Source: Zantedeschia hybrid cultivar (taxonomy: Eukaryota; Streptophyta; Magnoliopsida; Alismatales; Araceae). Taken from it: a stretch of 64,000 nt of DNA. The translations under genes were made by a program, and so were the position numbers. Positions 11,320 through 23,676 of this stretch are shown here, one piece after another; positions within the stretch are counted from its first letter, which is position 1; each line of letters opens with the position of its first letter. The stretch is from the NCBI GenBank assembly GCA_030544215.1, contig JARZZO010000016.1, forward strand, positions 34,928,001-34,992,000, read 5' to 3'. A model generated the notes under the pieces. It was given only the letters and a program-made list of their open reading frames with translations, did no database searches and was not told the origin of the DNA.

Positions 11320-11627
11320 TTTGGTGCATCATAAAATACTATAAAATCTCGATTTTAAAATCATCAATTCCAAAACTAGCGAAAATAAACTCTCTAATTT
11401 TAAAATCAAGTTTTGAAATCGTCGCTTTTAGTTTATAGTGATTTTGGATTGTAAACCGATGTCAACTAAAAGGAGAATTTTAAGGTTAACCGATTTTAAA
11501 ATACGGTAATTTTCGATGCATCAAATGTAGAAAAAATATCGTAAAATGATTTATAGTACTCCAAACATAAAGAAAATATCATTTATGATTATTTATGATA
11601 TTTTACGGTATTTTAAGATGCACCAAA
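11320..11627. mobile_element. MITE, ~308 bp, TIR TTTGGTGCATC(A/T)TAAAATAC
   Basis: The left end TTTGGTGCATCATAAAATAC is the near-perfect inverse of the right end GGTATTTTAAGATGCACCAAA. The interior is AT-rich, non-coding and itself rich in self-complementary stretches. The target duplication is not clear, so the superfamily is undecided. Related TIRs occur at 12113-12192 and in the duplicated segments near 8551 and 51592, so this is a small family in the window. Confidence 0.7.
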
Positions 11628-12587
11628 CAGGCAGATTATAAAACACTCGCCATAAGTCTTGGGAACATACCACTATCCATTCATTAATATAAGGATGTAT
11701 ACATTCAAAATTCGGCAATTAATGTATGTTCCTAAAAGTCACTTGTTTTTAGGTAATATAACCTACAAGACAGTAGTAATTGATTTTTCAAACTAAATTG
11801 TACATAAGAAGAGGAAAATCAATGCCTTGAGAAATATAACTAACTTTCCAAGACTCCAAACATTCTCACAAAATTAATGAAAACTACACTAATAACTAAT
11901 AAAAGAAAGTTTCTTTATGAAAAATCCACGTTCATCAAGCAACTAGCATAGCTACATCTCCTAAAATAACCCCTAACAAAATATAAATTTACTTGCACAT
12001 AGCAATTAACTTTTAGGTCAGGACTGGGTCTTGTGGATTGGGACAAGGTCGAGACAAGACTTAGGGGGTGTTTGCATTTCCACAAATTTTCCCTTAAAGA
12101 TTTAAGGATCATTTGGTTTAGTATAAAATATCATAAAATCTTATATTTATGTCTAACAAAAAAATATAATATTTTACATCAAACCATATGAAATGAAAGA
12201 TATTAATTGTAGGTAGAGTTTGGGGAATTAGGCATCCCTGCAATCAAACAAGAATAGAGTCTTTATATTGGTTATTCCGGCCCTATTCCACAAACAAAGT
12301 GAGCCTAAAGAAACATATTTACGCGAAAAACAAAAACAACATTCCTCGTTTGGTACTTATGAAAATATTTTCAACTTCTTTAGAAACTGGCATTCAGTCT
12401 TCTCCCATGGATGCCAAAATCAAAAAAAGAGGGAGTCAATGAATTAAGGTTCCATTTGACTTGAGGTTTACGGATTACCAAGTGATTGGGATATACTTTT
12501 AAGGAAAACCTTTCCTTCTAGCCTATATTACATGAAAACAAATAGACCTTTAGCAGACGCACCCCTAACTTATTATGTTGAATAGGT
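11628..12587. other. Intergenic; contains a short TIR pair (12113-12192)
   Basis: No gene recognised. ATTTGGTTTAGTATAAAATAT near 12117 and its inverse ATATTTTACATCAAACCAT near 12190 form the ends of an approximately 75-bp hairpin-like mini-MITE related to the one upstream. The rest is AT-rich with no further structure that I could support. Confidence 0.45.
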
Positions 12588-13554
12588 CTTATACCCTAGA
12601 TCTTAAACTCATTAATTTGTTAATGGATCAAGATTAATTAAGTTCAATTAGATTTAAATAAGCCTAATTAAGTCAATTAATGGGTTAAAATGATTTAAAC
12701 GTGTTTAATATTTATTTAATAATATAATAATAGGTTTAAAATAAGTAAGTCATTAGTTAAGCCAAAATAAGCCCAAGAAGCCCATTATTGTCTCGATTAG
12801 AAAACTAGTTGGTTTCCAACATTTAGTCAAATTTCGGGTCCTGAAAACTACGTAATAGCAACATATTGGAGATGTGATAACCTCGCGCACAAAATTTTAA
12901 AATTTGCATAGTGGGTACGATTGAAAGATGATACAAATAGCTATAACTTTGTCTAAAGGGTTTTTAGCTAATTCAGTCGTTAAAAAGTTTTAGTTAAGAA
13001 AACCTATTGTGCAAAAATCTAGGTTCTTAATTGCAAATAAACTCACTTTTCTTGTTGGTCAAGAATCCATATGTTGGAGTCCGACCCTGCTACAAAAGGA
13101 AGTTGATTTGAGTAGTATTAGGAAGGGAAAGATGCATAAATAAGGCATTGAGATCATGCATAAGCTTTCTTACACACAACCTCAATTTGAGGATAAGCAA
13201 CATAACGTTCTTCATCAAGAACTGGAAGAATCTTTAGTTTAATCTTTAGAGAGTTTATTCTAATGGATGAGTTCTATTTTTAGGTGATTATAGGACATAG
13301 GAAAGGCTCTCAATTTATGGCTAGAACTTAAGGACTTAGTTAGAGAAGATTTATTTGTTCTTCCTTCAAGAGATAGGCTATGATAACTTATTGAATGTTT
13401 AATTTATATTAAAATAAAAACTCATATTTTAATATTTTTTAAAATAAAAATTTCTGTAATCATATTTCTTTAGATGTTTAAGATCCTTCTTATTTTGAGA
13501 AAAATCTCAAAAAGCCCATGGAAAACAAAAACATAAGAAACTGTGTGTCTCGTG

Positions 13555-13715
13555 GATGAACAAGGAGCACAGTGGCTGTCCAGAATAGATGGCCGTCTGT
13601 CCATCAATGGCCAAAGTGGTGGCTGTATGATGTCTACCAGACGGCCAGCCATCTGTCAGCGCTCTGGCCGTCTGGCTATCAGAAGACCAGTAGTGTGGCC
13701 GTTTGATGCCTGAAT
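13555..13715. repeat. Iterated inverted motif GGCCGTCTG/CAGACGGCC in family-L copy 1
   Basis: GGCCGTCTG near 13589 and 13666, CAGACGGCC near 13638, and several partial forms (GGCCGTTTG, TGGCTGT) occur within 160 bases. They can pair to form hairpins. The motif was not seen in the other family-L copies in the window. Confidence 0.6.
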
Positions 13716-14198
13716 TATTTGGGTTCTTTAGTAGACTTCCAAAAGTCCGTTATCTTCCGTTTAATCTTCTTTTCACTTGAAATTTTGACATTTGTTGATT
13801 TAGTATGTATATTATGTGTCCACAAAATTTTATACTTTTATGAAATCATTTAATATATATTTCATAAATTTCTATTTCGTCTATGTAATATATCATCACA
13901 AAATGTTCGGTGGGACTTGTGGGTGTTATAACTCCTTCAATTAAAATTCAAATCAAACTAAATTTTATGGATATGTTTGTCATATTGTATTTGACCACTT
14001 TACAAAGTTTGAAAATTTTATTTGTCATATTGTATTTGACCACTCTATAAAGTTTGAAAATTTTATGGTTCCATTTGCTATTTATTTTGCCATATATTTT
14101 AAGTTGTTGAAAGTCTGTTAAAGTTGGATCTTTGGAATCAAAATGGGAGTCCGAAATCATATCAAATCAATTCTAAAATTGATAAAACTTTCTTCACA

Positions 14199-14203
14199 CT
14201 TTA
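14199..14203. repeat. Target-site duplication CTTTA (left)
   Basis: CTTTA immediately precedes the TG of the left LTR and is repeated at 23672-23676 directly after the CA of the right LTR. A 5-bp duplication is normal for gypsy integrase. Confidence 0.95.
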
Positions 14204-16562
14204 TGTAACGACCCGCCATCCTATAATCGGGGATCCGATTACTAAATGGGTACCGAATCATTAATTTGGAACCAAACCAGGATCTAAGTAAGTCTGAGAA
14301 ATAAATAATAAACTAAGCTAAACATTCACATCGCATTGAATTGAAAGGAAAATGCATGAATTAAAAGTTATTACAATGCGACTCGATACAACAAATAATT
14401 ACATACTCCAACAGAGAAGGAATAATTAAACATACAGGCCAGAAATAAAATAACAACTACGTCGGGGCATACCCCGGAATAACAGCTGACGGCGCTCAAC
14501 ACACAGCCGCACTCTCCTCGCTAGGTCTGCCGGGAGTCCTCACCTGAAAACCGTAGGGGTGAGTCTCAAAGACAAGACTCAGTAGGGATCCTTCGATCCC
14601 CACTGCTCACGCACACACCCACAAGTGTAAAATACAGCTGACGGTAAAACAACAAGCACAGTGGTAATTACTATTCCTAAATCTCAATGCGAATCACATG
14701 CAGTCGAAATGTATTAATCATGCATACTTCTAAACCAGACGACTAGGGAACTCACAACCGCCGTCTCGATAGAACACGCCAACCACACAAACAACGGTGG
14801 GGAAAACATCGACCCGCTGAGGCCAAGCAGTAACCCCTCGGATAGCACTCTAGCTACTCCGGCCCAACTGGCTCAGGTAGTTACTCCTTCCCTCAGTATG
14901 AGTGACACTCCGAAAGTACCACACCCACACCGGTACTAGCTGACCCTGGGGTTCACCAGGTGACCCTCTCTCACTAGGCGTCACCCCGCCCACGCCCCCA
15001 CCGGCGCTGTGCTCCACCCACACCAACACAGGGTGATAAAGCGCTACAACTGTCACTCCAGGTCCACAGTAACACAAAACCCGGCACAGTGCGATCCGGT
15101 CACGTGAAAATTCCGCGATCGCATGACACACAACGCAGTGTCATCCGGTCATGAAGAATCTATCTTTATCGAGTATACTAAAGCATGCATTAACCAACTA
15201 TCTAGCAGTATGAACACATTTTACTGGCATGAATTAGCGTAGTTCTGTCTTGAATCGCGTCGCCCAAGGCCGACGCCATTCAAGCTCCATGTACGGGTTC
15301 ATAAAACTCCGGCCTTAGAATCTGGCCTAAAAGGCGTCGATACCAGCGGTCGCCTTTTGAAAGGCGTCAACATACTCAGACGCCATTAGTACAGAAATCC
15401 AGAATTGCAGAAAATATTAATCAGGGGATTTCTGCCTTAAAAGGCGTCATGGTGACCCGACGCTATTACGAATCGCGTCGACCACCCATGACGTCTTTTA
15501 GTCCCAGAATCCCCGAACTGACAGAGCCTCAGTCAAACAGTTCATGTCTAAAAAGGCGTTATGACGGCCCGACGCCCTTCAAAAAGGCGTCGTCCATGCA
15601 CGACGTCTTTCAACCCCAGAAACCAGATCTGTCATGAGCCCGAGGGCTCCCCTTTTCATCCCCAAAAACCCCAAAATCACCCAAAACGGAGGAGAAAGAG
15701 AGGCAAACCCAATCATCACGAATCCATATCCATAGAAATCCCCCATTTCATCAAGAAGAGCTCCTAAACATGCTTGTTCTACCCCCCCCCCAAAACCATA
15801 GATCTAAAACATGCTTTAAGAGGGAGAATCATGGTTTGAACATAGAACACTATGGGAATCGTGACCCTACCGGTTACTTGAACTCCTCCAAGCTTCAAGC
15901 CGTCCACTCGACTCGTCCCACGCCGCCGCCGGTACCGCCGTGGTCGTCCTTACTCCACCGTGACGTCGGCCGCCGTCCGGAGAGTAAAACGCCGCAGTGG
16001 AAGTGGAGGTGGTAGTGGTGGGAGCTAGGTAGGGGATGGAGTGGAGGGAAGGATGAAGTGGTGGGAGGAAAAGAGGGAGGAGAAGGGGCCGCCGTCGGAA
16101 TCACCGGAAGGGAGGAGAGAAAGAGAGAAGGGAGAAAATGAGGGAAAGAAGGAGGGCTCGCGGGGTTAACCAGAGACTGGCTAAAATGCGTCGACATGGA
16201 CGGACGCCTATCAGGTGACGTGACGGCCGCTCTGACAGGACTCTGAAACGCGTCGTTCTACACAGACGCCGTTCAGGAGACATGTCAGGGCCGTACTCTG
16301 ACAATCCCAGATTCGCAGTCTGAAAGGCGTCGTCCCATGCGGACGCCGTTCAGACGACACGACAGGGCCGTACTCTCGCGGCCCAAAGTCAGCCCATGTG
16401 GCACTCACGTGGTAGAACCTAAAACGCGTCTGCAACGGTGGACGCCGTTCAAAACGCGTCTCGAGGTCTTGACACGAAACGTCACAGGTCCTCAGCCCCC
16501 ACTAGGGCCAGAACTACAGGGTCCGACCTCGAAAACCGGATCCGAAAGTCTCGATCCTTACA
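14204..16562 (-). mobile_element. 3' LTR of the Tekay-like element (2359 bp)
   Basis: Together with 21315-23671 it forms the LTR pair. It carries many copies of GGCGTC and its inverse GACGCC, frequently as AAAGGCGTC ... GACGCC(A/G)TT pairs (about 15310-15600 and 16185-16460). These are again iterated inverted repeats. A C-run at 15782 is 10 long here and 9 long in the partner. From about 15430 to 16310 I found no substitution relative to the partner LTR, whereas both ends differ at many positions. Confidence 0.93.
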
Positions 16563-16580
16563 TTCTCCCCCCCTTAAAAG
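16563..16580 (-). other. Polypurine tract
   Basis: Read on the minus strand this is CTTTTAAGGGGGGGAGAA, directly abutting the TG of the 3' LTR. It is the expected primer for plus-strand DNA synthesis. Confidence 0.9.
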
Positions 16581-16651
16581 AATTTTGCCCCCGAAATTGT
16601 CTGCTAGAATTAACAAGGTCAAAAAATGGGGATACAAGTTCACAAGGAGAC

Positions 16652-19600
16652 TTACGAAAAGAGGTAAGGAAACTGCTCCCGCATCTCATCCTCCCGCTCC
16701 TAGGTTGCCTCGCCTCCGGAGCGGTACTGCCAAATCACCTTGACCAAAGGCACAACCTTGTTCAGCAGGACCTGTTCTCTACGATCCTCAATACGAACAG
16801 GAAACTCTGGAAAGGACAGGTCCTCAGCGACCTCCAACTCTGAAAAATCTAAAACATGGGACGGATCCTGAACATACTTTCTCAGCAAGGAAACATGGAA
16901 CACATCGTGCACCCCTGCAAGACTGGGCGGCAAGGCCAGCTGGTACGCGGTTTCCCCAATTCGAGCAAGAATAGGAAAAGGTCCAATATATCGTGGACTT
17001 AGCTTGCCTCGCTTCCCGAATCTCATCACACCCTTGGAGGGTGAGACTCGGAGAAACACGTGGTCCCCAACCTCAAACTCAAGCGGCCTCCGTCGGACGT
17101 CAGCATAACTCTTCTGCCTACTCTGAGCCACGGTCAATCTCTGCCGAACTATCCTGGCAATCTCAGCACACTGCTGTACTAACTCTGGTCCCGCTATCTA
17201 TCTTTCACCAATCTCGGACCAACACACCGGAGATCGACACGGTCGCCCATACAAAGCCTCGTAAGGCGCCATGCCGATACTGGAATGGTAACTGTTGTTG
17301 TAGGCAAACTCCACTGTAGACAAATGTTGCTCCCAAGAACCTCCTCAGTCTAAGCAACATGCCCTGAGCATATCCTCCAGAGTTTGAATGGTCCTCCCCA
17401 ACTGCCCGTCGGTCTCGGGATGGTAGGCCGAACTGAAAGCCAACTGAGTGCCCAAGGCCTTCTGAAAACTCTTCCAGAACCTGGAAGTAAACCTCGGATC
17501 CTGATCTGATACGATGGACAAAGGTACCCCGTGCAGAGAGATGATCCGATCTACAAACAACTTAGCCAATTTACCGACTGACCAGTCCTTCCTAATAGCT
17601 AGGAAGTGTGCCGACTTGGTCAGCCGATCAACAATGACCCAGATAGCGTCTCTCTTGCTAGGGGATGTAGGTAGTCCCATTACAAAGTCCATAGTCAGGT
17701 GCTCCCATTTCCATTCTGGAATCGGCAAGGGCTGCAACAACCCTCCAGGTCTCTGATGCTCGGCTTTAACCTGCTGACAAGTCATGCATCTAGCCACATA
17801 CTCAGCCATATCTTTCTTCATGCCTGGCCACCAGGAGTGCCTCCTCAAATAATGATACATCTTGGTTGTCCCGGGATGCACTGCATATCTCGAACGGTGC
17901 GCCTCATCAAGTACACACCTACGCACGTCCTCCTCGGTCGGAACATAAAGTCTACCTCTGAACCTGACAGTACCGTCATCCCACAATTCCACCTCAGACC
18001 TCTGGAGAATATGTGGTAACTCAACATCTGCCCTCTGAGCCTCAATCACAGCATGGTACACTGCTGGTCTCACGGTCAAACTGACCAACACGGCTCTATC
18101 ATCTTCGCGTGGAACCCTAAAGGAAGATTCCACAACCTGCTCGAATAATTTCCATTCTTGAATCATAAGGTATGACATGACCGTCCTCCGACTCAAGGCG
18201 TCTGCCACCACATTCGCCTTGCCCGGATGATAAGAAAGGTCAAAGTCATAATCCTTAATGAACTCCATCCACCTTCGCTGTCTCAAATTCAGGTCTCTCT
18301 GAGTGAACACATACTTCAGGCTCTTGTGATCAGTAAAAACCTGAAATTTTTCTCCGTATAAGTAATGTCTCCAAATCTTAAGTACAAATACCACAGCTGC
18401 CAGTTCCAAATCATGGGTAGGATAGGTCTCCTCATGCTTCTTCAGCTGCCGAGAAGCGTAAGCCACTACCCTGCCATGCTGCATTAGAACTGCGCCCAAA
18501 CCTCGACGGGACGCGTCTGAGTAAACCACGAACCCACCTGACCCAGATGGAAGCACCAACACTGGGGCTGACGTGAGGCGAGTTTTTAACTCAATGAAAC
18601 TCCGCTCACATTCCTCGGTCCACACAAAACGAACTCCCTTTCGAGTCAACCTCGACAAAGGGGCCGCTATCGAAGAAAACCCCTGAACAAACCGCCTGTA
18701 ATAACCAGCAAGCCCCAAGAAGCTCCTGATCTCAGTCACTGAAGTCGGCCTGCTCCAATCCATCACCGCCTCGATCTTGGCTGGATCCACTGCAATGCCT
18801 TCGCCAGAAATGACATGCCCAAGGAAGTGCACCTCGTCTAGCCAGAATTCACACTTGCTAAACTTGGCGTAAAGTTGGTGCTCTCTCAGGACCTGCAACA
18901 CCACCCGAAGATGAGTGGCGTGCTCTTCCTCAAATGAAGAATATATTAAAATATCATCAACAAATACTACCACAAACTGGTCCAGGTAGGTCCTGAAGAC
19001 TCGGTTCATCAGATCCATAAAGGCCGCCGGAGCATTGGTCAAGCCGAAAGGCATAACCAAAAACTCATAATGTCCATACCGAGTCCTAAAAGCCGTCTTA
19101 CTAACATCAACATCCCGGATCCTCATCTGATAATATCTAGATCTCAGGTCAATCTTGGAAAACACCTTCGCAGACTGTAGCTGATCCATCAAATCATCGA
19201 TCCTTGGAAGTGGGTACTTATTCTTTATTGTCACTTGGTTCAGCTACCTATAATCAATGCACAGCCTCAGAGAACCATCCTTCTTCCTGACGAAAAGAAC
19301 TGGAGCACCCCACGGAGAAGTACTGGGACGAATGAAACCCTTATCCAGCAACTCCTGCAACTGCGCCTTCAACTCAGCGAGTTCGGCTGGGGCCATCCCA
19401 TACGGGGCGTTAGACAAGGGTTCCGTACCCGGTGCAAGCTCGATGGTAAACTCGACCTCTCGCTGAGGAGGAAGGCCAGGCAGCTCCTCAGGAAACACAT
19501 CTACGAAGTCACACACTACAGGCACCTCCCAAGGACTGGGACTATCCCGGACATCAGAAACAACAACAGAGGCAAGGAAGGCCTCACAACCACCAGCAAG

Positions 19601-21157
19601 CAAACTCCGAGCCTTAAAGGCAGAAATGAGAATACCTCGGGAAGAGAGCCTAATACCTTGGAAATAGAAGGTCGGGATGTCCGGAATAGAGAAACGCACC
19701 CTCTTCCTGTGGCAGTCCACCTCAGCAAAAAAAGCTTCCAACCAATCCATGCCCAGGATGATATCAAAGTCACGAATGGCAAGTACAACCAACTGGGCAG
19801 GTAGCTCATGACCCTCAATGGTCAAGGGAACATCCCTCAAACAATTATAAGATAACATGAAATCTCCAGAAGGAACCTCAACCATCAATCCATCAGATAA
19901 CTCATCAACGGGTGCGGAAAGAATATCTATGAACTGCTCAGAAATGAAAGAATGCGAAGCACCCGAATCGATCAACACATGTGCAGAGTTCCCAAGGACA
20001 GAGAGTGTACCTTCCATCAAGTTGGACGCGCGAGCCTCCCTCCTGGTGATAGCTAGAACTCTCCCCTGGGTCCTTGGCTTCTTCAGATCACCTGAACCCT
20101 GACCCTGACCATGCCCCTGCGGGCACTGCCTCGCCAAATGGCCCTGCTGGCCGCAAGTGAAACACCTCCTAGGAAGAGTAGGACACTGAGTCCCGCCATG
20201 GGCACCACCACAGTGCTGGCAAACTGCCGGAAGCCTCTGAGCTGGCTCCTGTTGCTCGCTGGATACTGACTGGCTCTACTGACCCTGCCTGGGCCTGCTG
20301 CTGCCGCTGCTGCCACTACTGCTGCCCCCGCCTCGAAAGAATCTCCTGAATCGGGAGCCGAGTGACGACGATCCCGATCCGGACGAAGGGGCCGCTGCCG
20401 CTGCCTTACCCCTGCCACGAACTGGTCCCTGGGCAATCAGTCCTCTCTCCCGGGCTGACTGGTTCTGCTGAGCCTCCACTGCTGTTGCACACCTAACCGC
20501 TGATGCCAAATCTGTACAACAGTGGGACGCCACGAAGTTCCTCAGACTGAGCCTTAGTCCGTCCACAAACCTCTCAGTACGACGCTCCTCGTCCCCAGAT
20601 ATGAAAGGCACAAACCTTCCAAGCGAAACAAACTTCGCCTGATACTCGAGTACTGTCATACTCCCCTGCGTCAGATCCATAAACTCCCTCTCCTTGGCCC
20701 TATGGACATGCCTAGGGAAATACTGCGCATTGAACTCTTTAACAAAAGTCTCCCATGAAATTTCCCTAAGACTCCTATCCTCATATGACAAACTCTTCAA
20801 GGTGGTCCACCAATCATAGGCGCTATCCTTCAACATGAAGGTAGCCAACGGAGTCCTCTCCGCTGCTGCACAATCCATAGTATCGAAAGTCTTCTCTATC
20901 TCCCTAAGCCAGTGAACGGCCTCATCAGGGTCAGGACGACCGGTGAAGTGAGGTGGCCTCAGCTTCAGGAATCTCTCAAGTGTAGCTGTAGACCCTCCCC
21001 GAGCACTGGAACTCTCACTAGGGTCTCGGGTCTGGTATCTAGCCATAGTGTCCATCATAGCCTCCATAAACTGCTCTACACTCGGCCTCCCGGCCTCAGA
21101 TCCACTAGGGACATCTCCCCGCTCTCGAATAACCGGCATCCTCTTCCTAGGAGCCAT
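16652..21157 (-). pseudogene. Tekay-like gag-pol frame with five in-frame nonsense codons
   Basis: From the ATG at 21157 one frame runs 1501 codons to the TAA at 16654-16652. Domains in order are: capsid; two zinc knuckles (CX2CX3HX4C near codon 313 and the standard CFTCGQQGHLARQC near 331); protease (LIDSGASHSFIS, near 391); reverse transcriptase with FVDD near 731; RNase H (SDASRRGLGAVL) near 880; integrase HHCC near 1090-1125; catalytic core with DFVMGLP and SDQDPRFTS; and a chromodomain-like C-terminus. Five stops interrupt it, at codons 294 (TAG, 20276-20278), 638 (TAG, 19244-19246), 1271 (TGA, 17345-17347), 1320 (TAG, 17198-17200) and 1486 (TAG, 16700-16702). Each is one C-to-T or G-to-A change from CAG or TGG. 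The third DDE residue of integrase (codon 1254, 17396-17398) is glycine where the family has glutamate. There are no frameshifts. The product would be a truncated Gag at most. Confidence 0.93.
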
Positions 21158-21300
21158 CTACTCGCCTACAATCACAAAATCGAAAAGTTCTAATTAGAAT
21201 CCTAAAACCTATACTACCGCCGTGCCTGTACGGGATAATGTATTTATTTGCCGGACTCACGACATTTAACCTAGTTATTCATTTATTTGCCAGACCGAAT

Positions 21301-21312
21301 GCTCTGATACCA
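21301..21312 (-). other. Primer-binding site (initiator tRNA-Met)
   Basis: On the minus strand this reads TGGTATCAGAGC, the complement of the 3' end of plant initiator tRNA-Met. It is two bases inside the end of the 5' LTR. It fixes the element's orientation and the LTR border at 21315. Confidence 0.95.
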
Positions 21313-21314
21313 AC

Positions 21315-23671
21315 TGTAACGACCCGCCACCCTATAATCGGGGATCCGATTACTAAATGGGTACCGAATCATTAATTTGGAACCAAACCAGGATCTAAGT
21401 AAGTCTGGGAAATAAATAATAAACTAAGCTAAATATTCACATCGCATTGAATTGAAAGGAAAATGCAGGAATTAAAAGTTATTACAATGCGACTCGATAC
21501 AGCAAATAATTACATACTCCAACAGGGAAGGAATAATTAAACATACAGGCCAGAAATAAAATAACAACTACGTCGGGGCATACCCCGGAATAACAGCTGA
21601 CGGCGCTCAACACACAGCCGCACTCTCCTCGCTAGGTCTGCCGGGAGTCCTCACCTGAAAACCGCAGGGGTGAGTCTCAAAGACAAGACTAAGTAGGGAT
21701 CCTTCGATCCCCACTGCCCACGCACACACCCACAAGTGTAAAATACAGCTGATGGTAAAACAACAAGCACAGTGGTAATTACTATTCCTAAATCTCAATG
21801 CGAATCACATGCAGTCGAAATGTATTAATCATGCATACTTCTAAACCAGACGACTAGGGAACTCACAACCGCCGTCTCGATAGAACACGCCAACCACACA
21901 AACAACGGTGGGGAAAACATCGACCCGCTGAGGCCAAGCAGTAACCCCTCGGATAGCACTCTAGCTACTCCGGCCCAACTGGCTCAGGTAGTTACTCCTT
22001 CCCTCAGCATGAGTGACACTCCGAAAGTACCACACCCACACCGGTACTAGCTGACCCCGGGGTTCACCAGGTGACCCTCTCTCACTAGGCGTCACCCCGC
22101 CCACGCCCCCACCGGCGCTGTGCTCCACCCACACCAGCACAGGGTGATAAAGCGCTACAACTGTCACTCCAGGTCCACAGTAACACAAAACCCGGCACAG
22201 TGCGATCCGGTCACGTGAAAATTCCGCGATCGCATGACACACAACGCAGTGTCATCCGGTCATGAAAAATCTATCTTTATCGTGTACACTAAAGCATGCA
22301 TTAACCAACTATCTAGCAGTATGAACACATTTTACTGGCATGAATTAGCGTAGTTCTGTCTTGAATCGCATCGCCCAGGCCGACGCCATTCAAGCTCCAT
22401 GTACGGGTTCATAAAACTCCGGCCTCAGAATTTGGCCTAAAAGACGTCGACACCAGCGGTCGCCTTTTGAAAGGCGTCAACATACTCAGACGCCATTAGT
22501 ACAGAAATCAAGAATTGCAGAAAATATTAATAAGGAGATTTCTGCCTTAAAAGGCGTCATGGTGACCCGACGCTATTACGAATCGCGTCGACCACCCATG
22601 ACGTCTTTTAGTCCCAGAATCCCCGAACTGACAGAGCCTCAGTCAAACAGTTCATGTCTAAAAAGGCGTTATGACGGCCCGACGCCCTTCAAAAAGGCGT
22701 CGTCCATGCACGACGTCTTTCAACCCCAGAAACCAGATCTGTCATGAGCCCGAGGGCTCCCCTTTTCATCCCCAAAAACCCCAAAATCACCCAAAACGGA
22801 GGAGAAAGAGAGGCAAACCCAATCATCACGAATCCATATCCATAGAAATCCCCCATTTCATCAAGAAGAGCTCCTAAACATGCTTGTTCTACCCCCCCCC
22901 AAAACCATAGATCTAAAACATGCTTTAAGAGGGAGAATCATGGTTTGAACATAGAACACTATGGGAATCGTGACCCTACCGGTTACTTGAACTCCTCCAA
23001 GCTTCAAGCCGTCCACTCGACTCGTCCCACGCCGCCGCCGGTACCGCCGTGGTCGTCCTTACTCCACCGTGACGTCGGCCGCCGTCCGGAGAGTAAAACG
23101 CCGCAGTGGAAGTGGAGGTGGTAGTGGTGGGAGCTAGGTAGGGGATGGAGTGGAGGGAAGGATGAAGTGGTGGGAGGAAAAGAGGGAGGAGAAGGGGCCG
23201 CCGTCGGAATCACCGGAAGGGAGGAGAGAAAGAGAGAAGGGAGAAAATGAGGGAAAGAAGGAGGGCTCGCGGGGTTAACCAGAGACTGGCTAAAATGCGT
23301 CGACATGGACGGACGCCTATCAGGTGACGTGACGGCCGCTCTGACAGGACTCTGAAACGCGTCGTTCTACACAGACGCCGTTCAGGAGACATGTCAGGGC
23401 CGTACTCTGACAATCCCAGAGTCGCAGTCTGAAAGGCGTCGTCCCATGTGGACGCCGTTCAGACGACACAACATGGCCGTACTCTCGCGGCCCAAAGTCA
23501 GCCCACGTGGCACCCACGTGGCAGAACCTAAAATGCGTCTGCAAAGGTGGACGCTGTTCAAAACGCGTCTCGAGGTCTTGATGCGAAACGTCACAGGTCC
23601 TTAGCCCCCACTAGGGCCAGAACTACATGGTCCGACCCCGAAAACCGGATCCGAAAGTCTCGATCCTTACA
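21315..23671 (-). mobile_element. 5' LTR of the Tekay-like element (2357 bp)
   Basis: Partner of 14204-16562. It contains the same GGCGTC/GACGCC iterations (about 22440-22710 and 23290-23560). Substitutions relative to the partner concentrate in the first ~1.2 kb and the last ~0.25 kb as written. It is followed immediately by the CTTTA duplication (23672-23676) and the right half of family-L copy 1. Confidence 0.93.
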
Positions 23672-23676
23672 CTTTA

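Larger units (their letters stand above)
12588..14203 (+). mobile_element. Family-L LTR, copy 1, left part (interrupted by the Tekay element)
   Basis: This sequence and 23677-25182 are two halves of one repeat. The break carries the Tekay element and its CTTTA duplication. Copies at 25283-27193 and 40684-42857 share blocks such as TTTAAGTTG(C)TAAAATTCTATT-like and GAT(A)ATATTCG(A/G)(T/C)CTATTTGTT-like stretches. Degenerate starts (TCTTATACCC here, TCTTATGTCC at 25283) and ends (GGGGCAAAATA, GGGGCATAACA) suggest an LTR of about 3 kb with TGTTATGCCCC-like inverted ends. No coding domain was found in any copy. Orientation and outer limits are inferred. Confidence 0.45.
14204..23671 (-). mobile_element. 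Full-length Tekay/Del-like Ty3/gypsy chromovirus, 9468 bp, inactivated
   Basis: It has two long LTRs (14204-16562 and 21315-23671), a 5-bp target duplication CTTTA, an initiator-Met primer-binding site next to the right LTR, a polypurine tract next to the left LTR, and one gag-pol frame between them, all oriented on the minus strand. The LTRs start TGTAACGACCC and end ...CCTTACA as written on the plus strand. By eye they differ at about 39 positions plus two 1-base indels (about 1.6%), so insertion is recent relative to the other elements here. Five nonsense codons and a changed integrase catalytic residue make this copy non-autonomous. The integrase C-terminus resembles chromodomain-bearing Tekay/Del elements; the clade name is an inference. 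Confidence 0.93.

Noticed and set aside
15895..16435. Several overlapping minus-strand frames within the LTR (repeated at 23004-23544)
   Set aside because: They are duplicated only because the LTRs are duplicated, show no known domain, and encode mostly proline/serine/arginine-rich low-complexity sequence.
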